Translations under genes and position numbers: made by a program
The notes under the pieces: generated by a model
Seen by the model: only the letters and a program-made list of their open reading frames with translations
Database searches by the model: none
Told to the model about the DNA's origin: nothing
Source of the DNA: Jacaranda mimosifolia
Lineage: Eukaryota > Streptophyta > Magnoliopsida > Lamiales > Bignoniaceae
Assembly (NCBI GenBank): GCA_018894105.1
Contig: CM032128.1
Span: forward strand, 24,037,001 to 24,101,000
Direction of reading: 5' to 3'
DNA length: 64,000 nucleotides
Shown: in pieces, positions 23,109 to 35,410 of the stretch
Layout: each line of letters opens with the position of its first letter
Numbering within the stretch: the first letter of the stretch is position 1

Positions 23109-26100
23109 AAAACTTTCTTCCATCACAAATGATTTGCGCCAAATCTCACTGCTACAAGCAAAATTTTTCCAGGTATGCGAAATTCCTTCCTCAATCAATT
23201 GTTGTTTCTTTGTTATTTGATGTTGCAAAGAATGATTACTTTATGAGTATCAGGAATAGAAAACTAAAGAAGAGAAGCATAATGAATTCAATATCTGAAA
23301 TAATGTGAGAGAAACATTATTAGAGAAAAAATGTCTTACTTGTTGCTTTCGTATGGAATATAGCTTAAGATTATGTCTGAACAATTGTAGTTCAATTCTC
23401 TAGAGCCTAACGACATGGCGCAATTTCGAGGTAGTCATGCAAGCATTGTTGAAGCTTCCTAGCATAGTGAAAAAAAGTTCGCCCGATTTGGATGGGTTGG
23501 CAAAAGTGACGAGGGGCTGACGAAAAATAGGAGTGGAAAGTGTTGGTTGTGCAAAATAAATTATGCAAACAGTTATACAAGTACATGTGTCGCAATAAGT
23601 AATAAAGTGATGAGAAAAGTGTTGATCCCATGATGAACTAAATTATTTGCTACTAATTACCAATTTATCACACACTTGTTTTTATTCAAACAAAACTCAA
23701 TTATATAAGAATTAAAACTAAACTAATGAAAATAAGAAAAAGTGTACTGATTAAAATTTCTATCAGGGTATAGACGCCTAGAATTATGATTTTATCAATT
23801 GAATAAGTTGATTACATAATTTTCTCCCTATGAAATTAATAATATATTATTAGTCTTGAGTCTTATACAATTATGAGATTCTTCCGAATTACCCGCAATC
23901 AAATTCCTAAATTATTCAATTCACTACATTCCTATGTAAATTAACTAAATTATAAATAAAGTTGTACCACTCTAATAACTCCCTGGGGCAAGCATGTATA
24001 TTCCTATCATATTCACAAATTAATTAATTCATCAATTTGAACAATTAATCCTAAGGTCTTCTATTGTCAATCAATCCCTGTATTTTTTTTTCCAAGACTC
24101 CTCTAGGGTTAAACGATGCACTTGATTGTTAATCAGACAATCAAATAGAAAAAGCACACAATAGAAGAAATAACCTTAAGTGCTACTAGTTTCATAAAGA
24201 AAATCATGCATCAATTTATTCAAAGGAATCCGTCATAATCCTAAAATAACGAATTAGTTCATGATTAAATTGTCAGACAAAATATGAATAAAACGAAACA
24301 TCGTCTCAAATCCAGAATTAAAAATAAAATCAAAGGGAGAAAAAGAAAATTTGTTCCTAAACGAATCTGATATCCACTTTATCCTCATCCGAATCCCGAA
24401 TTCTCGCGATACTTCCAATCTCCAAAATAGCAAATCCCAATCTTGTCCTCTTGATTAAATGTTTGAAAATCCTATTTATAAGTGATTAAAAGAGTCTTCT
24501 AATTAGAATAGGACTCAAATAAATAATGACTCTTCTACCCATCCTTGATTATATTGTGAGGTGTTATCATCTTGTTAGCATTCCCATCAACTTGTGTCAA
24601 TTTGTCCCTTTTGTGATTTCTCCACTTGTATTCATGCAATTCCAAATTTTCATCAATTAGCAAGGGAATTATAATTTTTGAAACAAGAAAATTATTCGTT
24701 ATGTTCTAAATATGATATTAAAATTAATATTAATAGGGTTTTAACAAACACCCCCAAAACTTTATGCGTTGCTTGCCCTCGAGCAACACAAAGAAAGACT
24801 CAAAGACACTCTAAGAAAAACAAATCAACACTAAATTTCATGTTCAAAAATATCACTTATTTTTGTTATTCTTAGAACTACTTCAAAGCTATGCTCGTAG
24901 TCAACCACAATTGTGATCTAATTTTACCATGCACAACTAAGCAGATACAATATTCAAATGAATCCTCCGTGTATGTGTGTGATTTCTCTACAAGTAGTTA
25001 CTGGCAATTCGAATTAATTTATGTACAAGTACAAGACTCTACTCTAATACTCCATAGGTTTGTTTTTCATCTCTATCTCCACTAATATAGAATACACTCA
25101 ATAAAGGATCGTTTAACACTTTCAGAGTTTGTAATGTAGGCTTTGGTAAATGTAAGAAAGATATGGATAATACTAACTCCATACACACAGTACTTGTTCA
25201 TCATCACCTCTTGACACTCCCCCAAACTTATTGAACAGTATTTTTCAATTTCTTTCTTTCTCCCTTTCTCATTTTTCCTTTTTGTTTTTTTTTTTCCCAA
25301 TGCTCATGCCAATATGCACTTTTTTTTGTGTGCATGAGGCCTTATCTACACCTATTTTTTTGTGGGAGGAAGAAAATCAAACTCATGGGCACTATACTGT
25401 TTATTCCCATCTTCATAAGAATTTCAAATAAATCTAACAAGTAATTGTGGGATTTATTTGGAGGAATCACGTGTTTAGGTTGGTTGTTGAGTTAGCTGCC
25501 AAATAAAAGGAATACTTTAAAATAGACTCAACAGGGGACCCTTGGGATATAATATTATTTGGTAGGCTTAAAAGGCTCAGACAGACCAAAAATGGCCTAA
25601 GTCATTTCCTTATATAAATGTTTTCTAGAATTTCGCCTCGATAGAGAATCAAACAAATTCTAAAATTTAAAGTATTATCTATGTTACTCATACATAAATG
25701 TCCTCTAAATCAAACCAATGACAAGAAGTGAGAAAGTGAGTGCTCAAAAATAAGAGATGTCATCCTAGCATTGCTTCTACTCAAAGTTCCATCATCACAC
25801 AATTATAATTTTCCACGAAATATAAAATTAAAGGAGTAGTATCTTCATTTATTCAAGAAAATTAATTTTTGGACATGCAAGTCATTGACTCAATTACTAA
25901 ATCCTAATCATAACCAAAATAAAAGAAAATAAAGGGCTAAAAACTGACACGCAAAGCACCCCCTCAAACTTGAGAGGTACTTTGCCCTCAAAGTACTAAT
26001 ACTATTATGACAAAGAAAGCAAGAAAACAAGAAGAAAATAAGAGACACTAATATGAAAAATGATAAAAAATAAAAACAAAAACAAGAATTAACAAAAGAA

Positions 26101-26820
26101 AGAAAATACGCCCTGATCAATCCACGGTGTCATTGTCCTTATCGGCCTTCAGGGGTGAAATCGCAATAGCAATGTAAGGATACGATTGTGGTGAGAATGA
26201 ATTCCAAATAAAATTACTCCCGCTACTACCTAAAGAAAATCAAGAAATTCCAATCCATAAATCATCATCCAACAATTTTATCTCAATTGGCATCCAAATA
26301 TCTACCAATTCACCTCAATAATCAATCAATTATTTATCAAATAATCTCAAATAAACAACCACTAAATTTAAATTATTCAATAAATAATCCAAGTAATTCC
26401 AAAGTCTCTAATCAATTAAACAGGCCTTTATAAATGAAAAAATACCTAAAAATTGAAATCAATCCAAAATACTAACATATCTAAAATATTCTAAAGAGAG
26501 TGTAATGAAGATGGTGATGTAAATGGGTTTGTTTGAGAAAAAGAGAAAGACAGATGGGTGCCTGTGGGGGTGGGGGAGTTGGTTGGGGAGGTGGCAGATT
26601 GCTGCCCCCAATTTTGACTCTAAATTGCTTGTTGTCCTTCAATTTTGACTCCTTTTTGTCCTCACAAACAAAAAAACCTCGTTATTCCCTCGAAATGAAA
26701 ACACAAGCAATCACACCCTCATTCTCCCAAAATATTTTTCAAAAAATACCCAAAACATAAAAGAATAATTCCTATGTTTTTCAATATATTATATTAAAAA
26801 AAGAAAAAAAAAGAAAAATT
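23109..26820. other. Gene-poor DNA with retroelement-like non-coding sequence
   Basis: No supported exon. On the minus strand, words of the type AAGTTTGGGGG or GTTTTGGGGGTG recur (complements near 24750-24760, 25218-25229 and 25958-25970), the first and last next to GAGGGCAAG/GAGGGCAAAG-type words. Such GAGGGCAA...TTTGGGGG sequence is common in non-coding parts of plant Athila/Tat gypsy elements. No LTR pair, gag or pol motif was found, so the assignment is tentative. A G-rich patch (26550-26590) lies near the end. Confidence 0.4.
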
Positions 26821-27101
26821 GGTGCAGCGCCTACTGGCGCACGTGACTAAGAGCCGGACATGCAGAATGTTTGGTGAAACTTTTTTCACAAACCAGAAAC
26901 ATGCTAATGAATGTAAAACTTTATTCATCTTTGGGGAAGCAAACACACTAGCCTGAAGACAAGTTTGCATCAGTTAACATTGTCGTCACGAATTACTTCA
27001 AAGCTGGGGAAACAGCATAGAAGCAAGGCTCAGTAAAACCCACATCTATATTTTCGGATGCTTAACTTACATAAATGAAAATATATACACGACGTTTGGA
27101 A
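26821..27101 (-). other. 3' flank of the FHA gene
   Basis: About 280 bp downstream of the TGA at 27104-27102. The part nearest the gene probably forms the 3' UTR. Composition changes from AT-rich to balanced at about 26820, where the words GCGCC and GGCGCACGTG occur. Confidence 0.5.
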
Positions 27102-30100
27102 TCAGCTTGTAGACTCGACGTTGCTGCGCGGCTCTTCCTCTGGTTTAGTTTCAGATTTTTCTGATTCTGGGGCAAACTCCTCTTTCTCAAGCTTGTATAC
27201 TCTGAATACTGCTAGATTGGTGTCCCCTGACAATTAGAAATTCATAGAAACAAGCAACTTACAAAAGGAATTGCCAAGTAGCAGCAAGAGCCTAGTGCTT
27301 TGCCAGGAGGAGTAATAATAATAATAATAATATTGAGAACGAAGCTGAAAATTAGTACAACATTTGCAATCTAACTTTTCAATTACATTCTATGTATTAT
27401 GAACGACAAATACGACAACCATGGTAGTCAATTAGCTGGCACTCTTGCATTTCGAGTTAATACCCTTTTCTTTTCTTCCCTATTTTCTTCATAATTTTCT
27501 CATTCCATTTCGAGTTGTTTCTAGCTTAGAACATTTTTTTGACATGAAAGGTTGATTGGTATTAGTCACTTTTTGTCCTAAGAGGGTGTTTGGGTGAGCT
27601 TTAAGCCCCTCAAACATTGTATAAGATGTTTACAAATAAAAGTTTTAAGAAAAGAGCTCATAAAATTCCAAAATAAAATATTAGGATCTCATAAGCTGAC
27701 TTAAAAAAATAAAATTTCCAACTTATTTTTAAAATCTTGACAAACTTCTTTAATTTTAATTATGTTAATCACAAAATTGACATTATAAATATCTTATAAA
27801 CTGCAAAATCTTATTTTATCCAAACATTTTTAACAGCTTATATTTTGAATAACATCTAATTTCTTATAAGCTCTAAAAACATCTTAGGAACTTCTAAGAT
27901 CTTTTACATTGATTTAGTCAAACAACCTCTAAAAAACGGATTAAAAGGTAAAAGCAGTCAAGCAAAATTACATGTTTCCGATGATATAATTTGAGGAAAT
28001 TAGAAGATGCTAACATATTAGCCTGATTCCACAAATTTGATTGGTAAAAAAAGTAATGATTCTAATAAGTTGATAGGTTAAAGAGGGGATCAAATATATA
28101 ACTCCAAGTTCATAGCTTCATTGAAGTACTTGATTCATAGGATTATGGCCTATCGAGTAAGTTTTATTGTCTACAGACAGGCTAAATTTTAGCTTCAAAT
28201 ATAAAACTCTATAGCATTCATACATCAAATATTACATAAATATTTTTGTAAATTTGTATAAAAGAATATTTATCTCTTACTCATTTTCTCCTAAAGTCAA
28301 CCTTTAGGTCATTTTCTCCTAGTTGGATAAAATTCTTTCATTTCAACCCCATTGGTAATACAAAGACAAATGGAAGGATAAGCATAGATCTTTTCTCAAG
28401 TTTTAAAGGGTGTTTGGATAAACTTATAAACTTTTCAAAACATCTTATAAGATGTTTAAGGAATTATAATATATTATAGGATCCTAAAATAAGATGTTAT
28501 GATCTTATAAGTTTTTTTTGGAAAAATAAGGAGATCCTAACTATTATTCAAAATCTTAACAAATTCCTGTAATTTTAACCATTTTAATTACGAATTTGTC
28601 ATTACTAACATCTTATTAGCTTCAAGATCTTATTTTATTCAAATACTTCAATAACTAAAATTTGATATCTTATAAGCTCCAAAAATATTTTATAAGATAC
28701 AGTTAGCCAAATACCTTCTTAGCATGAATAACAATGACAAAATGCAACAATTTAGAAAATGAAATAAATTAGATCGAAGTAGACGCTTAAAGTTCATACC
28801 AAACGTAATGAGATTTCCAGGCAATGCAGCAGCAACAACTCCAGGTTGAAGCCGCTTTTCATCAATGAATGTACCGTTGGTGCTGTCCAAATCAGTAATC
28901 AAAAGATTCTCTTCGGTCTTCTGAATCCGAGCATGCAAAGCAGAAACTGCATAGAGTATGAGCAAGTGTTCAGGCACACGTATTAAGATCTTATGTTGCC
29001 CCTGAACAATAATTTCTAAGTCAGGCAAAGAGAGAAAGGCATGCAAAATTGTAGTGTCATTCTGACCCAGATGTAAATCAAGATTGTAGGATTCAAGAAC
29101 ACATGGGAGACGTCCTGATCAAACAATCAAAATCCAAAAAAGAGCAAGAAATATAGATTTCGAATCATGTAACATTACCTGTAGGTACAGGAATCACTAT
29201 ATCTGCTTTCTCGGGCACACGTCCGACGGTGACCACATTCTACATTGTGCCGAACTCAGAACAGTCAAGTACCATCTTAAACCAAAACAGGCACTAAAAA
29301 ATAAAAAAAGAAGAAGAAATGCACTTACAGAAGCTATTTCAAATGCACCAGGCATCGCAATCTTATAACCAATGTGCCTTGAATCACCATCACCTAGCAA
29401 CAACAACAAAAATAACAATAACAACATTATATCCCATCTCATCATCACCAAATTCATCAGAATTTATCTGAGAAGATATCAAAACATTAATTACTCCAGC
29501 GGCAGTTCAATTTTACATTTCCAATAACCAGGGCAAAAATCAGCTGAAGGTACTCTCTGCAACATAATATGCAGATTATGCATCAAGAAAGCTCTGGGAA
29601 TACTTTAACACACCAGAGCAAATCCATAAAGATTCCAAAGTACATTTACATTTCAGACCAAAAAGGGCCAGAAAACAGATAGTTAATCCCTGATCAGGCA
29701 ATCACCTGATCCAGCAATCATTGGCATATTTGCTTCAAATGCATGCTCCCACTAAATTAGCTCTCAACCAGGAATTTTTACCCAGTCCTAGTATCCATTC
29801 TATTTACATTTCTCCACTTTGAACATTGTTCATTCTTGATCAAACCAACACCACACATCAAGGATGGAGCCAGATCTTAATTTTTGGGGCAAAATATACA
29901 TTTTATTCATATAAAAAGAAACATTTGAGAATTGATAGTACAAAATATTGAATTCCCTGCAATTTGAGAAGGAATACACTGACCTATGGGTTCAAGAAGC
30001 CATCTTACGGAGCCATCTGTTGAGCTGCTTTGAGAATCAGAAGCACTTATGGCACCAAAGTTCCTCAGCTGCCTTGCACTGCATTTAAGCTTTCTGGGCA

Positions 30101-30221
30101 GGCAATTATATCCCACAAAATTGACAGATTTATGGGCAACAAACGTTGATTTAGCTGGGTAAAAAGCTGCAGATAAAGAATTGGTCTTGGCAAATGAAAG
30201 AGAATGGGAAGTCACTTCCAT
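27102..30221 (-). CDS. Plastid-targeted FHA-domain protein
   Basis: Five exons on the minus strand: 30221-29984, 29393-29329, 29239-29179, 28946-28800 and 27226-27102, all GT-AG and in phase, giving about 211 residues. The first 50-70 residues are Ser/Thr/Lys-rich with few acids (MEVTSHSLSFAKTNSLSAAF), like a chloroplast transit peptide. An in-frame Met 12 codons upstream (30257) is less likely because the added residues are charged. The FHA domain, a phosphothreonine-binding fold, runs from about residue 80 to 185: VGR, the VSALHARI segment with its Ser-x-x-His, DLDSTNGTFID with the conserved Ser and Asn-Gly-Thr, and the strands LITFGDTNLAVFRVYKL. An acidic tail rich in Glu and Lys follows. 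It resembles the small plant SMAD/FHA proteins found in plastids, whose exact role is unclear. Intron 4 is 1.57 kb and holds two MITEs. Confidence 0.9.
27582..27929. mobile_element. Harbinger/PIF-like MITE in FHA intron 4 (copy 1)
   Basis: Flanked by TAA on both sides (27579-27581 and 27930-27932). The left end GAGGGTGTTTGGGTGA and the reverse complement of the right end GAGGTTGTTTGACTAA form imperfect terminal inverted repeats. A 3-bp TAA/TTA duplication is the mark of PIF/Harbinger insertions. 348 bp, no coding capacity. Shares internal words with the MITE at 28406-28718. Confidence 0.7.
28406..28718. mobile_element. Harbinger/PIF-like MITE in FHA intron 4 (copy 2)
   Basis: Flanked by TTA (28403-28405 and 28719-28721). 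Ends AAGGGTGTTTGGATAA and, in reverse complement, GAAGGTATTTGGCTAA. 313 bp. Internal similarity with copy 1 (CTTATAAG words, AATTTTAA, a TCTTATTTTATxCAAA block near the right end) shows the two belong to one family. It lies just downstream of exon 4, its right end only about 80 bp from the donor site. Confidence 0.7.
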
Positions 30222-30257
30222 TTCTAATTTCTTCTTTTGTTGTTTTCCAGGTTCCAA

Positions 30258-32600
30258 ACTTTGTGGTGGGCAAGAATCAAGATTGTTGTAATGAAAATAT
30301 CTTATGGACTGAGGACTGTGATCATCATATCATAGAAAAGAAAGGTGAAATGAGCAATGGGGCACATGCTGGTACAATACGTGGCACACATTTGATGCCG
30401 TGACTAGAATTCTTGGATAAGAAAAATTAACTTATTGGCTGTACTTGGGCTTGGCTTGTCTGAATTTAAATGTTGAGCAAGAAAACAATGTCAAATTCAT
30501 AGACCCTTACGAATGAATGAATGAATGAATTCAAAGTAGTAAAAGCCCAACCTTGGAAATGAACAGAATTATTTATTGATCAGCTTTTGTCTCCATCGCA
30601 ATATGGGCTAAGGCATGTATATTTGGACCAAAAGCAAGCATACAGGGAAAATGGAGGAAAAACGGGAAAAGAGAGTGAACTGTAAGCAGCACATTGTATT
30701 AGGTAGAAATAGAATAGGATTTCAAGCAGCACAGTACTGTAGAAGTTGGAAGTTGATGAATGTACGTAGTACTTCCTTTTTTCTTTTTTTCTTTTGTGGG
30801 AGAAGTATTTTGAGAATTAATTTTTGTTGTTCGTCATAAAAATTTGTGTTGATTAATTAATAAGAAGTACAATTTTATACTCAAGCGAATGTTGATAGTA
30901 AGTAAGTAAAAGCAAAATAATGTGCTATGGCTTTAATGTCAAAGTTTTACTAATTTCCTAATTAATAGGTAAGAATTAGAATGTGACAAAACACTTTTGG
31001 ACAATTTTTTTTCCACATAAATGTAGAGTTCCTTGTTCTATCAGTTTGTTTGTACTTAATCTAAGAAGTATAAGGATATTTTAGTCCAAAATAACTTCTT
31101 GAAATTTGGGAATGAAAATTTGATGAAATGATATTTTCGGATTGAAAAATATTTTTGATAAGTTTTTTGCATCTGAAAATTGTTTTTAAAAGTTTTTAAT
31201 CATTTAAAAAATACATAAAAGGAAATTAGTCAGGTACTTGATAATTTAGTATTTTTTTCAGTTTGCCTGTCCCCTCCCAAATAGCTTTAACTGTGGCGAC
31301 CTGCTATAAGGTACAAACTGAGTAATGATAAGGTACATCAAAATAGGAAGACAATTTCAAATGGTTGTACAACTTGCACTTACCAACTATGTACCCCACC
31401 TTTCAAAAGGATCAATCAATTTAATGATTTAGCTTTCCATATTTTAATCACAGATCATTTCTTCATTAAATTATTGCTAAATCTCCTTGTTAGAGTTTGA
31501 TAACACCTTTCAACTTGTGTGGTCGACCAACATTAATATTATGTCACTCGTCAATTGATCAAATAATACCATTCTCATGTGAGATTCAAAATTCAAATTC
31601 GAATGACTTCTGCACAATTTATATTACTATTGCTTAGTATAATTTCTTCTAGACCGTGTTGGTATATGCTATAAGCTATAATATATATGTTTGATAGATA
31701 GACACAATTACAGTGATGGGAACCAAAGTTTTTGATAATATGCTATAAAACTATATTAAGGGTTTTAGTAGTTGGTACTTATAACACTCTTAATCTAATA
31801 TATCATATCAAATGGAAATAGAGATTATATATATAATATTAATTCAATTTTTCATTAATGTATATCGAACCGCATTTAATGGAGATCTGTGGTAGTGCTA
31901 ATCAAACGAAGCCTCAGAGGTTACACAGATGAAATTTTAGGATTCCAATTTTCACTAATAACAAAATAGAATCCTCTAATCAGAAAGAATCCATTTCAGA
32001 TTAAAGTAATACTTTACTAACACTTTTGCTGGATTAATTAATCTATTTGATTTTATTACGGGAAATTCCTATCTACAATGGATTGCAAATCTTTAAGCGG
32101 CAGTTTTGATTTATTATTTCTCTTCTTACTAATAGAGTCATTTCAAATTCAAAACTTTTTCTATTCAAAAGCCACCTTGAATTCATATTTAAGACATCAT
32201 TAGCTTCTTAATTAATAACCATACCCGCTATTTAATGAGCCACATCAATCAAATAATGAGAATCCTAATTCTCCATGTCAATACTTAATCATATTATGTT
32301 AGCTTTTATCTTGTCGAGTGATTAATTGGTTCAATAATATCATTCTCACACTTTTTTTAATGCACACGAACATCAAAGGTCCGGTGTATTTGAACTCCTA
32401 ACTTTACATTATATGCATAAGGCTTACGTTAATGGTTTAAAATTAAATGATCACGTACCAACTTCTCACGTTTGTATGTGTGAGATTTGAAGTTCAAACT
32501 CTTGATTCGTGTGTGGATGTGTTAACAAAAAATATTAACCCCTATCCCATATTCAAAGACAATATATATTTATGTAGTAATTCCTTAATGATGAATGAAA
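30258..32600. other. Intergenic DNA
   Basis: The first few hundred bases are the probable promoter and 5' leader of the FHA gene (read leftwards). The rest is AT-rich with no exon that I can support. A (GAAT)n run of four units is at about 30511-30530. Confidence 0.5.
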
Positions 32601-33000
32601 CTCTTTCTCTACTAGCCAAGCCCCCAAAAGAAGAAAAGGCCACAATAACAAAGAAAAAGGGTGGTGCTCATAATTTTGCTTAGTTTTTACTACTATATGC
32701 TATTATTTCTGCACACAGAATTTCAAACCAGACTAAGTACATTATGCTAAAAATCTTAATACTAGTCAGCAATTCCTTAATAAACCTTCCAATCTTTGTT
32801 CAACATTAAATTGGCAAAGTAGAATAAACTCTCGACCCCCCTACAGCCTAAGCCAACCCCCGCCACACCCCCCACCAACTGTCTCTTTCACATATCTGAG
32901 TAAAATATATTTTGCACCCTCCAAATACTTACTTTTTGGCACTTTCCACCCTATAATTATAAAAAAAAAAACTACTATTTGCACCCTTAAATCAAATCCG
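32600..33000. repeat. Local duplicated segment, copy A
   Basis: The sequence CATAATTTTGCTTA... at about 32668 onward matches, block after block, the sequence starting at about 36667 (copy B): both continue with TACTACxxATxxTATTA, AATTTCAAA or GTTTCAAAT, TATGCTAAAAA, AATTCCT, AAACCTTC, and ATCTTTGTTCAA, then a (T)GG(C/A)AAAGTAGA word. No gene is recognised in it. Confidence 0.7.
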
Positions 33001-33301
33001 ATTTGCAAAAAAAAACTCCTCCATTATCATTCCATTCCAGAGAAAAGAATTCCATGGGAGTACCGAGTACAATGGCAAAGGGGCAAAATGATGATGGCTC
33101 TGATGGAAAAAGAAATAGTAAAACCCCACATGGGTTTATTTTCCCTTTTTGGGCAAAATCATAATATTTTGTGATGCACGATAATGGGTACAGTGATATG
33201 GAGATAATGAAGATGATCAATATGGAGTACTGGACATAATATGCTACTAATTTAGAAACATGATAATTTTTTAAAATTTTAAGACACGAGAGGACTATTG
33301 T

Positions 33302-33362
33302 TTAATATATATATATATGTATATATATATATGCAATTCTTATAATAATAATAATAATAATA
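33302..33362. repeat. (TA)n and (ATA)n microsatellites
   Basis: TA-rich tract at about 33305-33332 followed by an AATAAT run at about 33342-33361. Confidence 0.8.
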
Positions 33363-33613
33363 GACAAACAATTAATAATAATATTAGAAAGACGTATAAA
33401 CACAAATGTATAGAAAAAGAAGTTTATATAATTATTGTGTTGGATTTTTGTTAATATAATTTGTGTACTATATATTTGGTGCAAAAAAAGAATTTTATTT
33501 TTTAAAAAAATTTAAAAAGAAAAGAGAGCGGTTTTTAATTAGATAATATTGTTTTTAGAAATTATTTTTTTTATCAAACATATAATTTCTAAATTATATG
33601 AAAAAAGATTGAG

Positions 33614-35026
33614 TCAATTGCAAAAAAATCCCCCTATGTTATTTCAAATTGCCAAAAACCCTCATAAGTTATTAATTTAAGCAAAAGCCATCCCCATATT
33701 ACAATTTCAGTTGCTCACCATCTCACACATCCATTTACTCGTTGACTAATTATTTGTTGATGAAAATACCCCCATTTCATTAGACACGATTTTTACTGCC
33801 CTTTTTTCACTATTTCTTCAAGAACTCCTCTACTGAAAATTAGGACTTACTAACATGATAATCTTCCAAATTATTTTTTATGAATTTGAAACTAAAAACA
33901 CTTAAAAAACTTAAACAATCTAACAACAAAGTACTTGGATGCTTTAGGCTGACACCTTTGGCTCAAGAAATTTGCTGCGCAACATTAGAGTGAGATTATC
34001 ATTTTGATTAGGGGTAATTTTGCTACATGGAGGCTGTTTAGTGGAAGTTAGTTTGGGAAATTAGTTCCTGTTGAAAAAAATTTGCTGCTAGAAATTTTGT
34101 TGCATTTGTACAATTGAAAATTTTTGTTGTTGGAAATTTTGTTACATTTTTGCAATTGAAATTTTTTGTTGCTGCTAAGTTGTGAATGATGGCACATTTT
34201 GCTGCTAAGTTGTGGACTAATTCAGTCATACTTCTACATAGTGTATTGTGTTATAGTTTGAATATGAGGATTTATTTTTTTCCAGATCAATTTTGTTATG
34301 GCTTGTTGTTGGCATGATTTGAAAAGTCAATGCTTGCGTTTGCTTTTGATGCACGATCAGTCTGCATGATGGCTTGAAATTGCTGAAATTTGCTCTTAAT
34401 GTTGCGTCCAAATTAAATGAATGTTGGAAATAATGAGTCATTGAAAATGCATTTCGGAATTTCAATTTTTGAATGCTCAAATTATTGCTAAAAATTTGGA
34501 TTGTTGGATGGGATTGCTTGGGATGTTTAAGGTCATCTTTTAAATCTGCGGGCCACAAGAATTTTTTTGCTGATTTGATTTAGAAGCATGACTCTAAATT
34601 GAAAAAAAAATTAATTTAAGTGGCGAAACACTATTGTTTTGAGCTGGATAATATAACTGTAATTTGATTTGCATGAAATCTGATATCCCTTGTTTTTTAT
34701 CATTGAGAATTTGCTGGACTGAGGATTCAAACCTAAACATTTTAGACACTGATGCTCAATTTTTTAGTGCTGAGAATTCCATTGAATTAAGGAATTAAAC
34801 TCTGGACCTTTTTGCTTGTCCTGGACAAAAACCCCCTTTGAAATGTTTAATTCAAAAAGATCTAAAAAGGATAAAAATGAATTTTTAATTGATAAATACA
34901 AATACCAATCACACAATGTGTGCGTGTATAATACCATTGGCCAACAGGGCCCTAAAGACCTTTGGCTATATAACAAAAGGGGTTTTTTGACAATTAAAGT
35001 TACATAGGGGGTGTTTTGCAATTACC
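33614..35026. mobile_element. Long-TIR DNA element, possibly Mutator-like
   Basis: The first about 48 bp (AATTGCAAAAAAATCCCCCT onward) and the reverse complement of the last about 48 bp (AATTGCAAAACACCCCCTAT onward) are similar along their whole length, including CCCCCTATGT and CAAAAAACCC-type words. Long inverted ends fit MULEs. The target duplication is not clear: AAAAAGATT on the left and AAAAAGACC on the right agree at seven of nine positions. The interior has no transposase frame but holds a 41-bp direct repeat (about 34091-34172) and Phe/Asn-rich low-complexity frames only. Confidence 0.6.
34091..34172. repeat. Two tandem copies of a ~41-bp unit
   Basis: GAAATTTTGTTGCATTTGTA and GAAATTTTGTTACATTTTTG begin successive copies, each continuing with CAATTGAAA and TTTTTGTTG. 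Located inside the long-TIR element. Confidence 0.75.
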
Positions 35027-35410
35027 TTAAAAAGACCCAATTAGTCCAAAATGTATTTGGCATATCCTTGCTTATGTGATTAACACACCACTAAAAGTGT
35101 TAAATATTTTTTTATTTTTATTTAATATATAGATACATCGAGTGGTGTATCGAGCACATGCTAAAGGCATATGTATTTAATACGAAATAAATATTCTTTA
35201 AATATTTGGTAAGTTATCCAATAGCGCTGTAGGTAGAATAGAGTGTGTAATGTGTTCTTTTCTTTTCTTCTTCTTTTTTTATTTTTAGCATTAAGTCAAA
35301 GGAGTTTTTTTAATTTATTTGCGCTAAAAAGCAGCAGCTCCTCGCATGGCATTTTTTGCAAGCAGAAAAAAAAAGGGGGAAATAATAAAAGAAACTTACA
35401 AGATAAAATG

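Noticed and set aside
33302..33484. Minus-strand 60-residue frame rich in Ile/Tyr
   Set aside because: Generated by TA and ATA microsatellites.
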